The notes beneath the pieces are model-generated. The model had not been told where the DNA came from and made no database searches. It saw only the letters and a program-made list of their open reading frames with translations. Below are positions 16,031 through 24,937 of a stretch of DNA of 64,000 nucleotides, in pieces. The first letter of the stretch is position 1; each line of letters opens with the position of its first letter. This stretch comes from Paenibacillus rigui. GTDB taxonomy: Bacteria; Bacillota; Bacilli; Paenibacillales; NBRC-103111. A program made the translations under genes and the position numbers. Location of the stretch: the NCBI RefSeq assembly GCF_002234615.1, contig NZ_NMQW01000014.1, positions 48,159 to 112,158 on the forward strand, read 5' to 3'.

Positions 16031-16358
16031 TAAGAACGGGAGCTAGTACAGTCCTTCCTTGTTCAGAGAGCTGCGGGTTGGTGCAACGCAGTCAAGGCAG
16101 GCTCGAATCTCGCCCGGGAGCGGTGAAGCTGAAGGAAAGCGCAGGCGCTGTTAGTACGATGAGCGCAAGACGATTCCTAGGCTTCAACGGAATAGCCCCA
16201 CGTGATAGGGGAGCGCAGCAGCTTCGGCTTTACGATCAGGCCGGCTGCTTCGCACGAGGCGGACACCTTTTCACATGCATGTGAGGAGGGTCAACGAGAG
16301 TGGTACCGCGGCAGCTGAAAAGCCTGTCGTCTCTTATTACAGAGACGATAGGCTTTTT
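16031..16358 (+). promoter_or_regulatory. T-box riboswitch 2 (leucine), tandem with the first
   Basis: Same architecture: AGTA motif, AGAGAGCTGCGGGT, GGTGCAACGCAG, specifier CTC at 16109-16111 in GAAT-CTC-GCCCG, T-box GAGAGTGGTACCGCGG ending near 16311, and terminator AGCCTGTCGTCTCT / AGAGACGATAGGCT with T5 at 16321-16358. The two units are alike in the key motifs but differ in the stem II region between stem I and the T-box, so the duplication is not recent. Both must read through for leuA to be expressed. Confidence 0.93.
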
Positions 16359-16404
16359 GTGTTTGGCCAATCAAACCAAAAATGAATCCATGGAGGAATG
16401 ACAA

Positions 16405-18006
16405 ATGACAACGATAAATCAACCCAACAATGCAATGAAACGGATCCGTATCTTTGATACGACTTTGAGAGACGGTGAGCAAGCCCCTGGAGCTTCATTG
16501 CACCCCGAGCAAAAAATTGTTATCGCCAGACAGCTGGCTCAGTTGGGCGTAGACGTTATCGAGCCGGGCTTCCCGATCTCGAGTCCCGGTGATTTTACAG
16601 CCGTACAGCAAATTTCCCGCGAAGTCCATGGGGTTGAAATATGCGGCTTTGCCCGTGCCGTCAAAGAGGATATCGACTCGGCGATCCGTGCAACGCAGGA
16701 TGCGGAACGAAGAAGATTGCATATGTTCTTGTCTTCCTCGAATATCCATCTGGATTTTCAACTGAAAAAGTCAAGAGAGCAGGTCATTCAAATCGCCCGT
16801 TCCATGGTCGCCCATGCGAAGCAATATGTGGACCGGATCGAGTTTTCCCCGATGGACGCAACCCGGACGGGGGATGAATTTTTGTTCGAAATGATCGAAG
16901 CGGTAATTGAAGAAGGGGCGACGATCATCAATATTCCTGATACCGTCGGTTATGCGCTTCCGGAGGAGTACGGTGCGATGTTTACCCGCGTGATGAAAGG
17001 CGTGCGCGGCAGCGGTCAAGTGGAGTTCAGCGCTCACTGCCATAACGATTTGGGGCTGGCTGTTGCGAACAGTCTGGCAGCGATCCGCGCCGGAGTCACA
17101 CAGGTTGAGGTGACGGTGAACGGCGTGGGCGAGCGGGCCGGCAACTGCTCTTTGGAAGAATTGGTCATGGCTATCGAGACGAGAAAAGAGGCGCTGGGCG
17201 CCGAAACCGGCATCCGGCCGGAGCATATTTATTCGGTTTCCCAAAAGGTGAGCCGGTCTATGAGCTTCCCGATCGCATTTAATAAACCGATTGTCGGACG
17301 CAACGCCTTCCAGCATGAGGCCGGTATTCATCAGGATGGATTGCTGAAAAACCGCAATACGTATGAGATTATGGATCCTGAGAAGCTGGGTGTTCCTCGC
17401 AGCATGATCATCCTGGGCAAGCATTCCGGCCGTCATGCCATCAAGCACCGTGTTAGCCAATTTGGCGTTCAATTGAACGAGGAGCAAATGGAATCTCTGT
17501 ACGTGAAGTTCAAGGAGCTGGCGGACCGGGATAAAGTCGTTCATGATGCACAACTGCTGGAGCTGGTTGGACATACGGTGAACGTGGTGCTGGAGCCCTA
17601 TACGCTGGTGAATGCGCAAGTATTGACAGGCACTACAGGAAATCGGATGGCCTCGTGCATTATTAAGGATCATTCGACCGGTACGGAAAACATCTTCTCC
17701 GGAACAGGCGAAGGCCCTGTGGAGGCATTGGTGGCGGGAATCAAGCAGGCGCTGCCGATGGAGGTGGATTTTACCGACATGGAGCTGTATTCCTTGTCGT
17801 CAGGCGAGCAAGCGAATGGGGAAGCCATCGTAACGGTAAGCGCCCATGGGAATCATTTCAAAGGAGTAGCCATCCACCAGGATGTGCTGATGGCCGTGGC
17901 GCAGGCGTTTATGGCAGCCTGCAATCAGGCGGTACGTGAGGTAAGGAAGCAGGGAGGAGCGGTAGGCGCCACCCCATCCAACGAAGTTGAAATTACGATT
18001 CCTTAG
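16405..18006 (+). CDS. leuA: 2-isopropylmalate synthase
   Basis: 533 residues. It condenses acetyl-CoA with 2-ketoisovalerate, the first committed step of leucine synthesis. TIM-barrel HMGL-like domain: [17 protein letters not shown] at about 12-28 (metal and substrate residues), [13 protein letters not shown], and [15 protein letters not shown]. The linker has [19 protein letters not shown], and the C-terminal LeuA allosteric domain (about 390-510) binds leucine. The GGAGGAATGACAAATG start region is good. Leucine control acts twice: at the RNA level through two CTC T-boxes and at the enzyme level by feedback. No leuB, leuC or leuD follows, so leuA is a single-gene unit here, closed by the unusual hairpin at 18055-18087. 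Confidence 0.95.
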   Translation: MTTINQPNNAMKRIRIFDTTLRDGEQAPGASLHPEQKIVIARQLAQLGVDVIEPGFPISSPGDFTAVQQISREVHGVEICGFARAVKEDIDSAIRATQDAERRRLHMFLSSSNIHLDFQLKKSREQVIQIARSMVAHAKQYVDRIEFSPMDATRTGDEFLFEMIEAVIEEGATIINIPDTVGYALPEEYGAMFTRVMKGVRGSGQVEFSAHCHNDLGLAVANSLAAIRAGVTQVEVTVNGVGERAGNCSLEELVMAIETRKEALGAETGIRPEHIYSVSQKVSRSMSFPIAFNKPIVGRNAFQHEAGIHQDGLLKNRNTYEIMDPEKLGVPRSMIILGKHSGRHAIKHRVSQFGVQLNEEQMESLYVKFKELADRDKVVHDAQLLELVGHTVNVVLEPYTLVNAQVLTGTTGNRMASCIIKDHSTGTENIFSGTGEGPVEALVAGIKQALPMEVDFTDMELYSLSSGEQANGEAIVTVSAHGNHFKGVAIHQDVLMAVAQAFMAACNQAVREVRKQGGAVGATPSNEVEITIP

Positions 18007-18054
18007 TTCCTAAAGGCAGGTGTGGTATAGCCTAAAAGGGGGATTGTGTCGACA

Positions 18055-18087
18055 AAAGGCTGTGGATAATAGTTATCCACAGCCTTT
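18055..18087 (+). terminator. leuA 3-prime hairpin built from two opposed DnaA boxes
   Basis: Perfect 15-base stem AAAGGCTGTGGATAA / TTATCCACAGCCTTT with loop TAG. The inner nine bases of each arm are exact DnaA boxes. The T-tail is short (TTTGTGT), so efficiency is uncertain. Confidence 0.6.
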
Positions 18088-18316
18088 GTGTATAGTGGGG
18101 ATAAAGGTAAAAAATGGCGATACGACAGGGCGAGTTGTCCCAACCGAAATGAAAGCATAGTGGATAATATTCTCACCATCAACCTGTGGATAATGTGTAT
18201 AACTCTGTGGATGAAACGAAAAGTGCTTATTTTTCTAGGGTAAAGCCATGCTGGAATCAGGGGATAATGTTGTGGATAATGCAATCTTATTCCTCAACTG
18301 CACACAGAGTGGATAA
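18061..18316. promoter_or_regulatory. Cluster of DnaA-box sequences (TTATNCACA)
   Basis: Exact boxes: 18061-18069 (minus), 18073-18081 (plus), 18185-18193 (minus), 18194-18202 (minus, TTATACACA), 18271-18279 (minus). One-mismatch boxes lie near 18159-18167, 18206-18214 and 18308-18316, all minus. Apart from the hairpin, the direction is uniform. This fills the gap between leuA and the next gene. It could titrate DnaA, regulate the downstream gene, or be a binding site for another replication-linked protein. Confidence 0.7.
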
Positions 18317-18383
18317 CATGGGTAATTTTAGGGGAAAGTAGCGTGGAACTATTTATGCTGTGACGGAAGGGAGCAGGTACCGG

Positions 18384-21272
18384 ATGTGGAAAAAGCACAG
18401 GCGGATGATGATCTCCGTTACGGGCTTGTGGATAGGTGTTAGCGTAACCTTACTTATAAACAGCGGTGTTTCTCACGAACAAATCCCAACCGTTATGGTC
18501 CCCATGGCCTCTACTAAAGCACCTTCAGCCAAGGAACAGCGAGTGGTGCTTGTATCGGTTCCCGGCTTGTCCTTCCTGGAGCTTGGTTACTCACCCGATG
18601 CCAGCTCCATCATGCCCGGACTCCAGCGGCTAAAGCCCAATTCCGCTTGGGGGGCTATGAATATACGCACGCCAGGCAAAGGCGCCGCGGATGTGTATTT
18701 GTCTATGGGAGCGGGGCAGTTCGCAGAGGGGGGGGCGGGGACCCGAGCGGTACAGCGTTTGGAATGGGTGGATGGGCATTTGTCAGCGGATGCCTATGCC
18801 CGTTTCACAGGCTTGGCATATCCAAGCAAAGGAGAGCTGCTGATTCCCGAAAGAGAGCTGCTGCTAAGAGTCAATAAGGGCAGCTATTACAGAGCGGAGC
18901 CGGGCCTGCTGGGGGATCAGCTGGAGGCAGCGGGGGTTAGTCTCAGTGTCTGGGGAAATGCAGGCAAAGGCTTCTCAGGGAGCGACCGGACGAGAGAAGA
19001 GACGGCCCGCAACGACCGCAGATATGCGCCGCTGATGCTGATGAACCGAAGCGGGACGGTAGCCAAAGGGAGTATAAATGAAACGGGCTTGATATGGGAC
19101 GGGACCTATCCTTCGGGCTTGCGAACCGATTACGGATGGCTGCTGGACCGGCTGCACGAACAGCCGAGCCGTTCCGTCACCTTGATAGAGCTTGGCGATT
19201 TGCAGCGGCTGTATGATGAGAAGCCTATGTATACCGAGGAAGCGTTCAGGCAAATGAAGCGGAAGATTTTGAGCGAGCTTGATCGGTTTATTGGTGAACT
19301 GACAATTTCACCGGGATTCACAGCTCATTTTCCCCATCATGAAGCAACTGCGATTGCGGATCCGGGCATGGGACAGGAGCTGTGGCTTTTTAGCCCACAG
19401 GTGAATACGGATGCCGCGAAGGCGAAAGCGCTGCTGGCGCCGCTTATGATTTACTCGAAGCATGGCACTGAAGGTCTTCTGACCTCCGAAACGACGCGCC
19501 GCGCTGGCATTGTGTCGTTTGTCGATGTCGCTCCGACACTTCTTCAGACCTTCGGTTTGACTGTCCCTAAGGAGATGATCGGACTGCCGATACAAAGGAA
19601 GCCCAGGGCAGGAGCATGGGATGAGCTTATGAGCGAGGTAGGCCATATGAGTCAGGTATATGCGGCGCGTCCGAAGCTGCTCTACGGCTTGGCCGTATAT
19701 GAGATCGTCGTTATGCTTGCTGCACTCGGACTGGGGCTGTTTGCAGCGCATCGGTTAAAGAGCTGTGGCAGATCGGTGCTCAAAGCAGCTCTGTTTTCCC
19801 TGCTTCTTGCTCCTGCAGGACTGCTCTGTATGGGCTTGGCCCAAGAAATGGCGACTTGGATCGTGTATGTCTGCACGTTTGGAGGCGTGCTCGCGGTAAG
19901 TGCCGTTTGTGGGGTATATGCGAAGTCGCCGCAGCGTGTCATTCTCTGCTTGGCCGTTATCGGCCTGATTGTAGGCGCGCTCTTCATGGAGGATGGATTT
20001 CATGGGGCAGAGGCCATGCAGCATTCGGTGCTGGGCTATGATGTGATGATAGGCGCCCGCTATTACGGAATGGGCAACGAATGTATGGGCGTGCTTCTCG
20101 GGGCCGCGCTGCTTGGGCTTACCGCGCTGCAGCAGTCGCTGCGGCAATCGCGGCGCGGCCGGCTAAGCGGGCTTGTCGCAGCACAGGTATCCGAGGCTGC
20201 GGCGGAATGGCCGCGAGTACAGGCCGCGGCAGGTTTTATGGCGATGGCGCAGGAAGCGGTTCAAGCAACCGAAGCCATCGTTCCGAGAGCCGAAGCGAAA
20301 GCGCAGTGCGGAGAGGACGGAGGGATCGGGGCAGGAGGTCTTGGGGCACTGCCAGCATCGGCACGTAGAGGTGGAGCGAAAGCGCAGAGCGGAGAGGACG
20401 GAGGGATCGGGGCAGGAGGTCAATGGGCTCTGCCGGCATCGGCACGTAGAGGTGGAGCGAAAGCGCAGTGCGATAGCGCAGCAGGGAGCCGAGCAGCAGC
20501 GCTTGCGGACTGCGCGGGTGAGCCCGCGCTCGGCGCCGCCGCTGCAGGGCCAGGCGCCGCGGCAGGCAGCCTCGCGTCGGCTGCCGCTTGGCGCGAGCCG
20601 CGCTGGGCGCTCTGGCGCAGCCGCTGGGCCAAGCGCAGCGCCCGGGCCCGCGCAGCGGCATGGCGCGCCGCGCCTGCGGCGGCGGCCGGCGCGCTCGTCG
20701 CCGGCTACCTCGCGGCGCCGGCGCTGGGCACGAACGCAGGCGGAGCGCTGTCCGCCGCGGTTGGCTTCGGCGCGCTCGGTGCGCGCCTGGCCGGCGGGCG
20801 CCGATGGCTGCGCACGGCGCCCGTACTTGCGCTGCTGCTGTGCGCAGCGCTCGCCGGTCTGTGGCTGCTCAACGGCGGAGCAGCCATGGGCGGTGCGGCC
20901 GATCGGCAAAGCCACATCGGCCGGGCGTTCGAGTCGCTGCTCCAGGGGCGGCTCGACCTGATCGGGGACATCATCTCGCGTAAGGTCGAGATGAATGTCC
21001 ACCTGATCGGTGTCTCGGCCTGGAGCAAGGTGCTGCTGACCAGCCTCGCCGTCATGGCGGTCCTGGTGCTGCGGCCGCGGGGGCGATTCCGCCGCTGGCA
21101 GCGGCTTTACCCGTACCTGATGTACGGGATCGCAGCCAATGTTATGGGCACAATCGCAGCGCTCCTGCTGAATGATTCGGGCATCGTCGCCGCAGCGACG
21201 ATGATCGTATACAGCAGCGTGCCGCTGCTGCTGCTCAAGCTGGATGGCGACACGATTTCGGATGTCAGGTGA
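18384..21272 (+). CDS. Large membrane protein with extracellular alkaline-phosphatase-like domain and repeat-rich insert
   Basis: 962 residues. ATG 18384 is preferred (AAGGGAG ten bases upstream); a GTG at 18360 is also in frame. An N-terminal helix (about 8-28) is an anchor. Residues 50-430 resemble a degenerate alkaline-phosphatase/phosphodiesterase fold: VVLVSVPGLSFLELG at the start and SFVDVAPTLLQTFGL near the end, but most metal ligands are not obvious. About four helices follow (445-580), then a cytoplasmic-like Ala/Gly/Arg-rich insert (about 580-760) with two 27-residue tandem repeats encoded by 81-base units, then five or six more helices. The insert region is far more GC-rich than the flanks. 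Function unknown. The DnaA-box cluster lies directly upstream. Confidence 0.7.
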   Translation: MWKKHRRMMISVTGLWIGVSVTLLINSGVSHEQIPTVMVPMASTKAPSAKEQRVVLVSVPGLSFLELGYSPDASSIMPGLQRLKPNSAWGAMNIRTPGKGAADVYLSMGAGQFAEGGAGTRAVQRLEWVDGHLSADAYARFTGLAYPSKGELLIPERELLLRVNKGSYYRAEPGLLGDQLEAAGVSLSVWGNAGKGFSGSDRTREETARNDRRYAPLMLMNRSGTVAKGSINETGLIWDGTYPSGLRTDYGWLLDRLHEQPSRSVTLIELGDLQRLYDEKPMYTEEAFRQMKRKILSELDRFIGELTISPGFTAHFPHHEATAIADPGMGQELWLFSPQVNTDAAKAKALLAPLMIYSKHGTEGLLTSETTRRAGIVSFVDVAPTLLQTFGLTVPKEMIGLPIQRKPRAGAWDELMSEVGHMSQVYAARPKLLYGLAVYEIVVMLAALGLGLFAAHRLKSCGRSVLKAALFSLLLAPAGLLCMGLAQEMATWIVYVCTFGGVLAVSAVCGVYAKSPQRVILCLAVIGLIVGALFMEDGFHGAEAMQHSVLGYDVMIGARYYGMGNECMGVLLGAALLGLTALQQSLRQSRRGRLSGLVAAQVSEAAAEWPRVQAAAGFMAMAQEAVQATEAIVPRAEAKAQCGEDGGIGAGGLGALPASARRGGAKAQSGEDGGIGAGGQWALPASARRGGAKAQCDSAAGSRAAALADCAGEPALGAAAAGPGAAAGSLASAAAWREPRWALWRSRWAKRSARARAAAWRAAPAAAAGALVAGYLAAPALGTNAGGALSAAVGFGALGARLAGGRRWLRTAPVLALLLCAALAGLWLLNGGAAMGGAADRQSHIGRAFESLLQGRLDLIGDIISRKVEMNVHLIGVSAWSKVLLTSLAVMAVLVLRPRGRFRRWQRLYPYLMYGIAANVMGTIAALLLNDSGIVAAATMIVYSSVPLLLLKLDGDTISDVR
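20295..20470. repeat. 81-base tandem repeat inside the membrane protein gene
   Basis: Units begin with GCGAAAGCGCAG at 20295, 20376 and 20457, a constant 81-base period giving 27 residues (AKAQxGEDGGIGAGG...). Two full units and the start of a third, with few differences. The in-frame period suggests length changes are tolerated. Confidence 0.85.
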
Positions 21273-21303
21273 GTCCTTTAAGAGACCTGACCACAGTCTA
21301 TTT

Positions 21304-21427
21304 AACAAAAAGGCGCCCCATCACAGGGGGATGCCGCTGAAAAGTGTTGTGCCCGGATTTTCGTACAGAACGATTCCGTCCACTCCGCCAGTTATTCAGT
21401 GGCCCCATCCACAGGGCGCCTTTGTTT
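21304..21427. terminator. Split bidirectional terminator with a repeat element in its loop
   Basis: AAAGGCGCCC (21309-21318) and GGGCGCCTTT (21414-21423) form a perfect stem flanked by an A-rich tract on the left and TTTGTTTT on the right. It separates two convergent genes. The loop of about 95 bases consists mostly of dispersed-element copy C. Confidence 0.7.
21334..21403. repeat. Palindromic dispersed element, copy C (shortest form)
   Basis: Edges CCGCTGAAAA (left) and TTATTCAGTGGCC (right) are degenerate copies of the family ends. The core beginning GAACGATTCCGTCCA (21368-21389) matches copies A and B with at most one difference in 22 bases. GTTGTGCCCGGATTTT retains part of the inner hairpin seen in copy A. 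Confidence 0.7.
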
Positions 21428-23391
21428 TATTCCGCGAGCTGTTCCCATTGCTCATAGCAATCGGCCAGCTCGGATTTTTTTTGTTCTATCGCTTCGTTTT
21501 TTTGCTGTACCAGCACGTAATCGTTATATACCTCGGGTTGAGCCAGCTCTGATTCCAGCTCGGCGATTTCCTCCTCCAGCCGCGCGATATCCTGCTCGAG
21601 CTGCTCCAGCTTGCGCTGACGGGATCGTTCCTCCCGCTTGGCCTGCTTGTTGGACTCATAGCCGCTGTCCGCTGCTGCGGCGGCACTGCCGGTTGAACTG
21701 CTGCCCGCGCTTCCGCTGCCCGTCCCTTTGCCCTTGGCGGCCTCGGCCAACCGGCGCTGCTGCTCCATCTCCGCAAGCTCCTGCTTTTTCTCCACGTAGT
21801 CATCGTAGTTGCCAAGATATGAAGTGACGCCTTCACGCGTCAGCTCGAGCATGGACTCTGCCATTTTGTTAAGAAAATAACGGTCATGGGAGATGAACAG
21901 CAGTGTACCCTCATAATCGATCAGCGCCGATTCGAGCACTTCCTTGCTGAACAGGTCCAAATGGTTCGTCGGCTCATCGAGAATGAGGACATTGGCCTTT
22001 TCCAGCATCAGCTTGGCCAGCGAGACGCGGGCCTTTTCGCCGCCGCTCAGCGACGAGATTTTTTTGAATACATCCTCGCCGCTAAACAAGAAGCTGCCGA
22101 GCACTGTCCGTATGCGGGCCTCCTCCAGGTTCGGGAACGCGTTCCATAATTCATCCAATATGGTATGGTTCGGATTCAGCTGGCTCTGTTCCTGATCGTA
22201 ATACCCGATACGTACATTGGCACCCCAATTAATGGAGCCGCTGTTTGGCTGCCGCTGTCCGATCATCGTCTTGAGCAGCGTCGATTTTCCGATCCCGTTC
22301 GGACCGATCAAGGCCGCCGTATCGCCGCGGCGCAGCTGAAAGGAGACATTTCGCAGCAGCGGCTTCGTCCCGTCGAACGAAATCGATACGTCGCTTACCT
22401 GCAGCACTTCCTTACCTGAGGCCTGCTCCACCTCAAAAGCAAAATGTGCTCGTTTCAAATCTCCAAGCGGCTTATCCAGCCGGTCCATTTTTTCCAACGC
22501 CTTGCGGCGGCTTTGTGCCCGCTTGGTGGTCGAGGCCCGTACCAGGTTCTTCTGAACGAACTCCTCCATCTTCGCAATTTCTTCCTGCTGCTTTTCGAAC
22601 TGCTTCATTTGGATATCATATTCCGCCTGCTTCAGCTCCACATAGCGGGTGTAGTTGCCTGTGTAGCGCTTGGAGGTGGTCCGTTCAATTTCATAGATCG
22701 CATCGACTAACGCATCCAAAAAATAACGGTCATGGGATACGACCAGAATGGCGCCCGAATAGGAACGCAGGTAGCCTTCAAGCCAGGTCAAGGTTTGAAT
22801 GTCCAGATGGTTCGTCGGCTCATCGAGCAGCAGCAGGTCAGGGGCCTGAAGCAGCATTTTGGCCAGCGCGAGCCGTGTTTTTTGTCCGCCGCTCAATGTG
22901 TTGACGGGAGTTTCCGGCGCAAAATCGCCGAAGCCCATGCCATGCAGGACACCGCGTATCCGCGCCTCCGCTTCGTAGCCGCCTTGCTCCTTAAACCATT
23001 CGGAGCGCTCGGCGTACTTTTTCATCGTGTCCTCGGTTTGCTTCTCGCTCGCAAGCACCTCCGGATCCGCCATCATCGCTTCCAGCCTGCGAAGCTCCTG
23101 CTCCGCTTCTTCCAAATGGGCGAACACGCTCCGCATTTCGTCCCAGATGGAACGGTCGGAGATGAGTCCGCTATTTTGCTTCAAATAACCGATCTTTGTT
23201 TCCTTCGCTTTGAAAATATCTCCGGATTCGTAGGACATCTCGCCGGCGATGATTTGAAGCAGCGTCGATTTGCCTGCGCCGTTTACCCCAACCAGCCCGA
23301 TGCGTTCTCTGGCTTCGATTTGTAAAGATATATTGGAAAGCACGGTATTGATCCCGTAGCTTTTTGTAATTCCCGATACTTGCAGCAGCAT
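21427..23391 (-). CDS. ydiF: ABC-F family ATPase (YdiF-like ribosome-associated protein)
   Basis: 654 residues. Two ABC domains on one chain and no membrane segment define ABC-F, whose members act on the ribosomal E/P site in translation or antibiotic protection. Domain 1: G-V-N-G-A-G-K-S-T, L-S-G-G-Q, D-E-P-T-N-H-L-D. Domain 2: G-P-N-G-I-G-K-S-T, L-S-G-G-E, D-E-P-T-N-H-L-D. The charged interdomain linker (about 240-320) is the P-site tRNA interaction motif. A Ser/Gly/Ala linker and a coiled coil (about 560-654) end the protein. AGGAGG upstream fits the start. Position next to moaC, tatAC and groESL matches B. subtilis ydiF; there is no evidence of a resistance role. Confidence 0.92.
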   Translation of the reverse strand: MLLQVSGITKSYGINTVLSNISLQIEARERIGLVGVNGAGKSTLLQIIAGEMSYESGDIFKAKETKIGYLKQNSGLISDRSIWDEMRSVFAHLEEAEQELRRLEAMMADPEVLASEKQTEDTMKKYAERSEWFKEQGGYEAEARIRGVLHGMGFGDFAPETPVNTLSGGQKTRLALAKMLLQAPDLLLLDEPTNHLDIQTLTWLEGYLRSYSGAILVVSHDRYFLDALVDAIYEIERTTSKRYTGNYTRYVELKQAEYDIQMKQFEKQQEEIAKMEEFVQKNLVRASTTKRAQSRRKALEKMDRLDKPLGDLKRAHFAFEVEQASGKEVLQVSDVSISFDGTKPLLRNVSFQLRRGDTAALIGPNGIGKSTLLKTMIGQRQPNSGSINWGANVRIGYYDQEQSQLNPNHTILDELWNAFPNLEEARIRTVLGSFLFSGEDVFKKISSLSGGEKARVSLAKLMLEKANVLILDEPTNHLDLFSKEVLESALIDYEGTLLFISHDRYFLNKMAESMLELTREGVTSYLGNYDDYVEKKQELAEMEQQRRLAEAAKGKGTGSGSAGSSSTGSAAAAADSGYESNKQAKREERSRQRKLEQLEQDIARLEEEIAELESELAQPEVYNDYVLVQQKNEAIEQKKSELADCYEQWEQLAE

Positions 23392-23528
23392 GAGTTAAAG
23401 CCTCCTAAACGATATGCATCCAAGTCTACAATTCTACTTTGTGAAATAGAGCTTTTTATCTTTTCAAAACAACACTTTCAGTGTATCATGTTCTTCTCCA
23501 GTTTTCAGCTTATTGTGCGGATATGTAT

Positions 23529-23628
23529 TTATTCACAATGTTATACACAATATCAACAAAGTTCAAACGCTTTCTGTGTACAGTTTTTCGACCAAGTATG
23601 AACATATCCACAATTCCACTTATCCACA
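23529..23628. promoter_or_regulatory. Second cluster of DnaA-box sequences
   Basis: Exact TTATNCACA boxes at 23529-23537, 23541-23549 and 23620-23628, plus ATATCCACA at 23604-23612, all on the plus strand within 100 bases. They lie in the divergent gap between the ABC-F gene and the phosphatase-like gene, where both promoters must be. Nothing else is evident in 23392-23721. Confidence 0.6.
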
Positions 23629-23721
23629 GTGTTGGCAACGGATTTTCCACCGTTTTCCGCGTATACAAACAAAACGCTTCTATTATATGCTCAAGTTAAC
23701 CTAAGGAGGGGAGGGGAGCTT

Positions 23722-24714
23722 GTGCACATACCGCAAAATGATTCGGGATTATCGAAGCGGGGCGGATCCATTCATGCGAGAAAGTATGTTCGTATCGAGG
23801 CTTGTGCGGTGCTGCTGGCGCTTCTTGTTTCAAGCTTGTTGATAGGACTGAACGTATCGTCGCTTTGTTTCCAAAGAACGGAAGCCGCTGTCCTCAAGCC
23901 AGGCCTTTCTTTCCCCTCCATCGCTGCGTTCCTTGCTCCTTTCCCCGCTGCTGCAGCTTCCAAGCCGGGTGATTCGCAGGGCGCAGCCTCATCCGGTGAC
24001 TCGTCCCGGGCTTCAGCCTCAGCAGCTTCCGCTTCCATTAAAACGCTTCGCTTTATGACGTTTAATATTCGCCACGCCAAAGGTTTAGATGGTCAAGTAC
24101 GTCTTGCTGCGATTGAGCGGCAAATTGAGCAGGGGCAAGCCGATGTCGTTGCGCTTCAGGAGGTAGACCGATACCAGTGGCGCAGCGGACTTACAGATCA
24201 GGCCCGGGCATTAGCCGGCAGGCTGGGCATGCATTATATTTTCGCGCCGGCCGTCAAGCAGGGACTGTCTGAATATGGTATTGCACTTCTCAGCCGCTAT
24301 CCTGTCGAGCAGGCATCCATAGTTCCGCTGTCCGGCGGCAAGGAGCCGCGCGTGGTGCTTGAAGCCGTGGTCAAGCCTCGTTCCAATTCGTTTTTGACGG
24401 TGGTTACGACGCATCTGGGTGTTCCTCATGCGGACCGAGTGCAGCAGGTGCCCGAGCTCATCAGGCTGATTCAATCCATACACACGCCTGTTGTGGTTAT
24501 GGGAGATTTGAATATGGAGGACACGGATCCTTTAATGAGCGATTTTCATAAGCTGCTTACCAAGGTCCGTTTAATCCAGCCTCAGGCTACGGTAGTGGAT
24601 GGCGGAGAGATTGATCACCTGTTAACGAGCGTTGCAGGTCAGGCGACGGCCTGGACGGAGCCAACGACGGCATCCGACCATGTCCCGGTACTGGGCAGCA
24701 TTCGGGTCCCTTGA
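23722..24714 (+). CDS. Exported endonuclease/exonuclease/phosphatase-family protein
   Basis: 330 residues from GTG 23722, chosen because AAGGAGGGGAGGGGAG lies just upstream. A hydrophobic segment at about 25-45 is a signal peptide or anchor, followed by an Ala/Ser-rich linker (75-110). The EEP domain (about 110-330) shows F-M-T-F-N-I-R-H, L-Q-E-V-D-R (metal-binding Glu), V-V-T-T-H-L-G, G-D-L-N-M (catalytic Asp/Asn) and S-D-H-V-P-V (catalytic His) in order. These metal-dependent enzymes cut phosphodiester bonds in DNA, RNA, sphingomyelin or inositol phosphates; the substrate is not evident. Export makes a scavenging role plausible. Confidence 0.85.
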   Translation: MHIPQNDSGLSKRGGSIHARKYVRIEACAVLLALLVSSLLIGLNVSSLCFQRTEAAVLKPGLSFPSIAAFLAPFPAAAASKPGDSQGAASSGDSSRASASAASASIKTLRFMTFNIRHAKGLDGQVRLAAIERQIEQGQADVVALQEVDRYQWRSGLTDQARALAGRLGMHYIFAPAVKQGLSEYGIALLSRYPVEQASIVPLSGGKEPRVVLEAVVKPRSNSFLTVVTTHLGVPHADRVQQVPELIRLIQSIHTPVVVMGDLNMEDTDPLMSDFHKLLTKVRLIQPQATVVDGGEIDHLLTSVAGQATAWTEPTTASDHVPVLGSIRVP

Positions 24715-24937
24715 AGAGGTCCAGAAGCGGGAGCTCCTATCAGCCGGATTTTGTCTCGTGAAACGTCCTTTTTTCGGCCTTAAGCTTTCCATTACTTGCT
24801 TTTGCACTTTTTATGGTAAACTAAGGGAGAGTCAATTTCATTTTCACCTTTTGCCGCAAAAAAATTTGCTATAAGCATTTCACGGCATTAGAATGATGTT
24901 AATCACGTTACCGACCCCACCAAAGAGAGGCCGTTAC

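Noticed and set aside
18055..18316. Chromosomal replication origin
   Set aside because: The DnaA boxes would fit, but no dnaA, dnaN, rpmH or gyr genes are near and I see no typical AT-rich unwinding element. Kept only as a box cluster.
20295..20470. CRISPR-like repeat
   Set aside because: The 81-base units are adjacent, in frame within a coding region, and have no spacers.
20163..21308. Long minus-strand frame opposite the repeat-rich membrane protein
   Set aside because: Arg/Cys/Gln-rich composition and no start signal; it mirrors the GC-rich sense gene.
21427..23391. Antibiotic-resistance ABC-F
   Set aside because: Conserved chromosomal neighbourhood and housekeeping YdiF-like layout, with no resistance-type leader.
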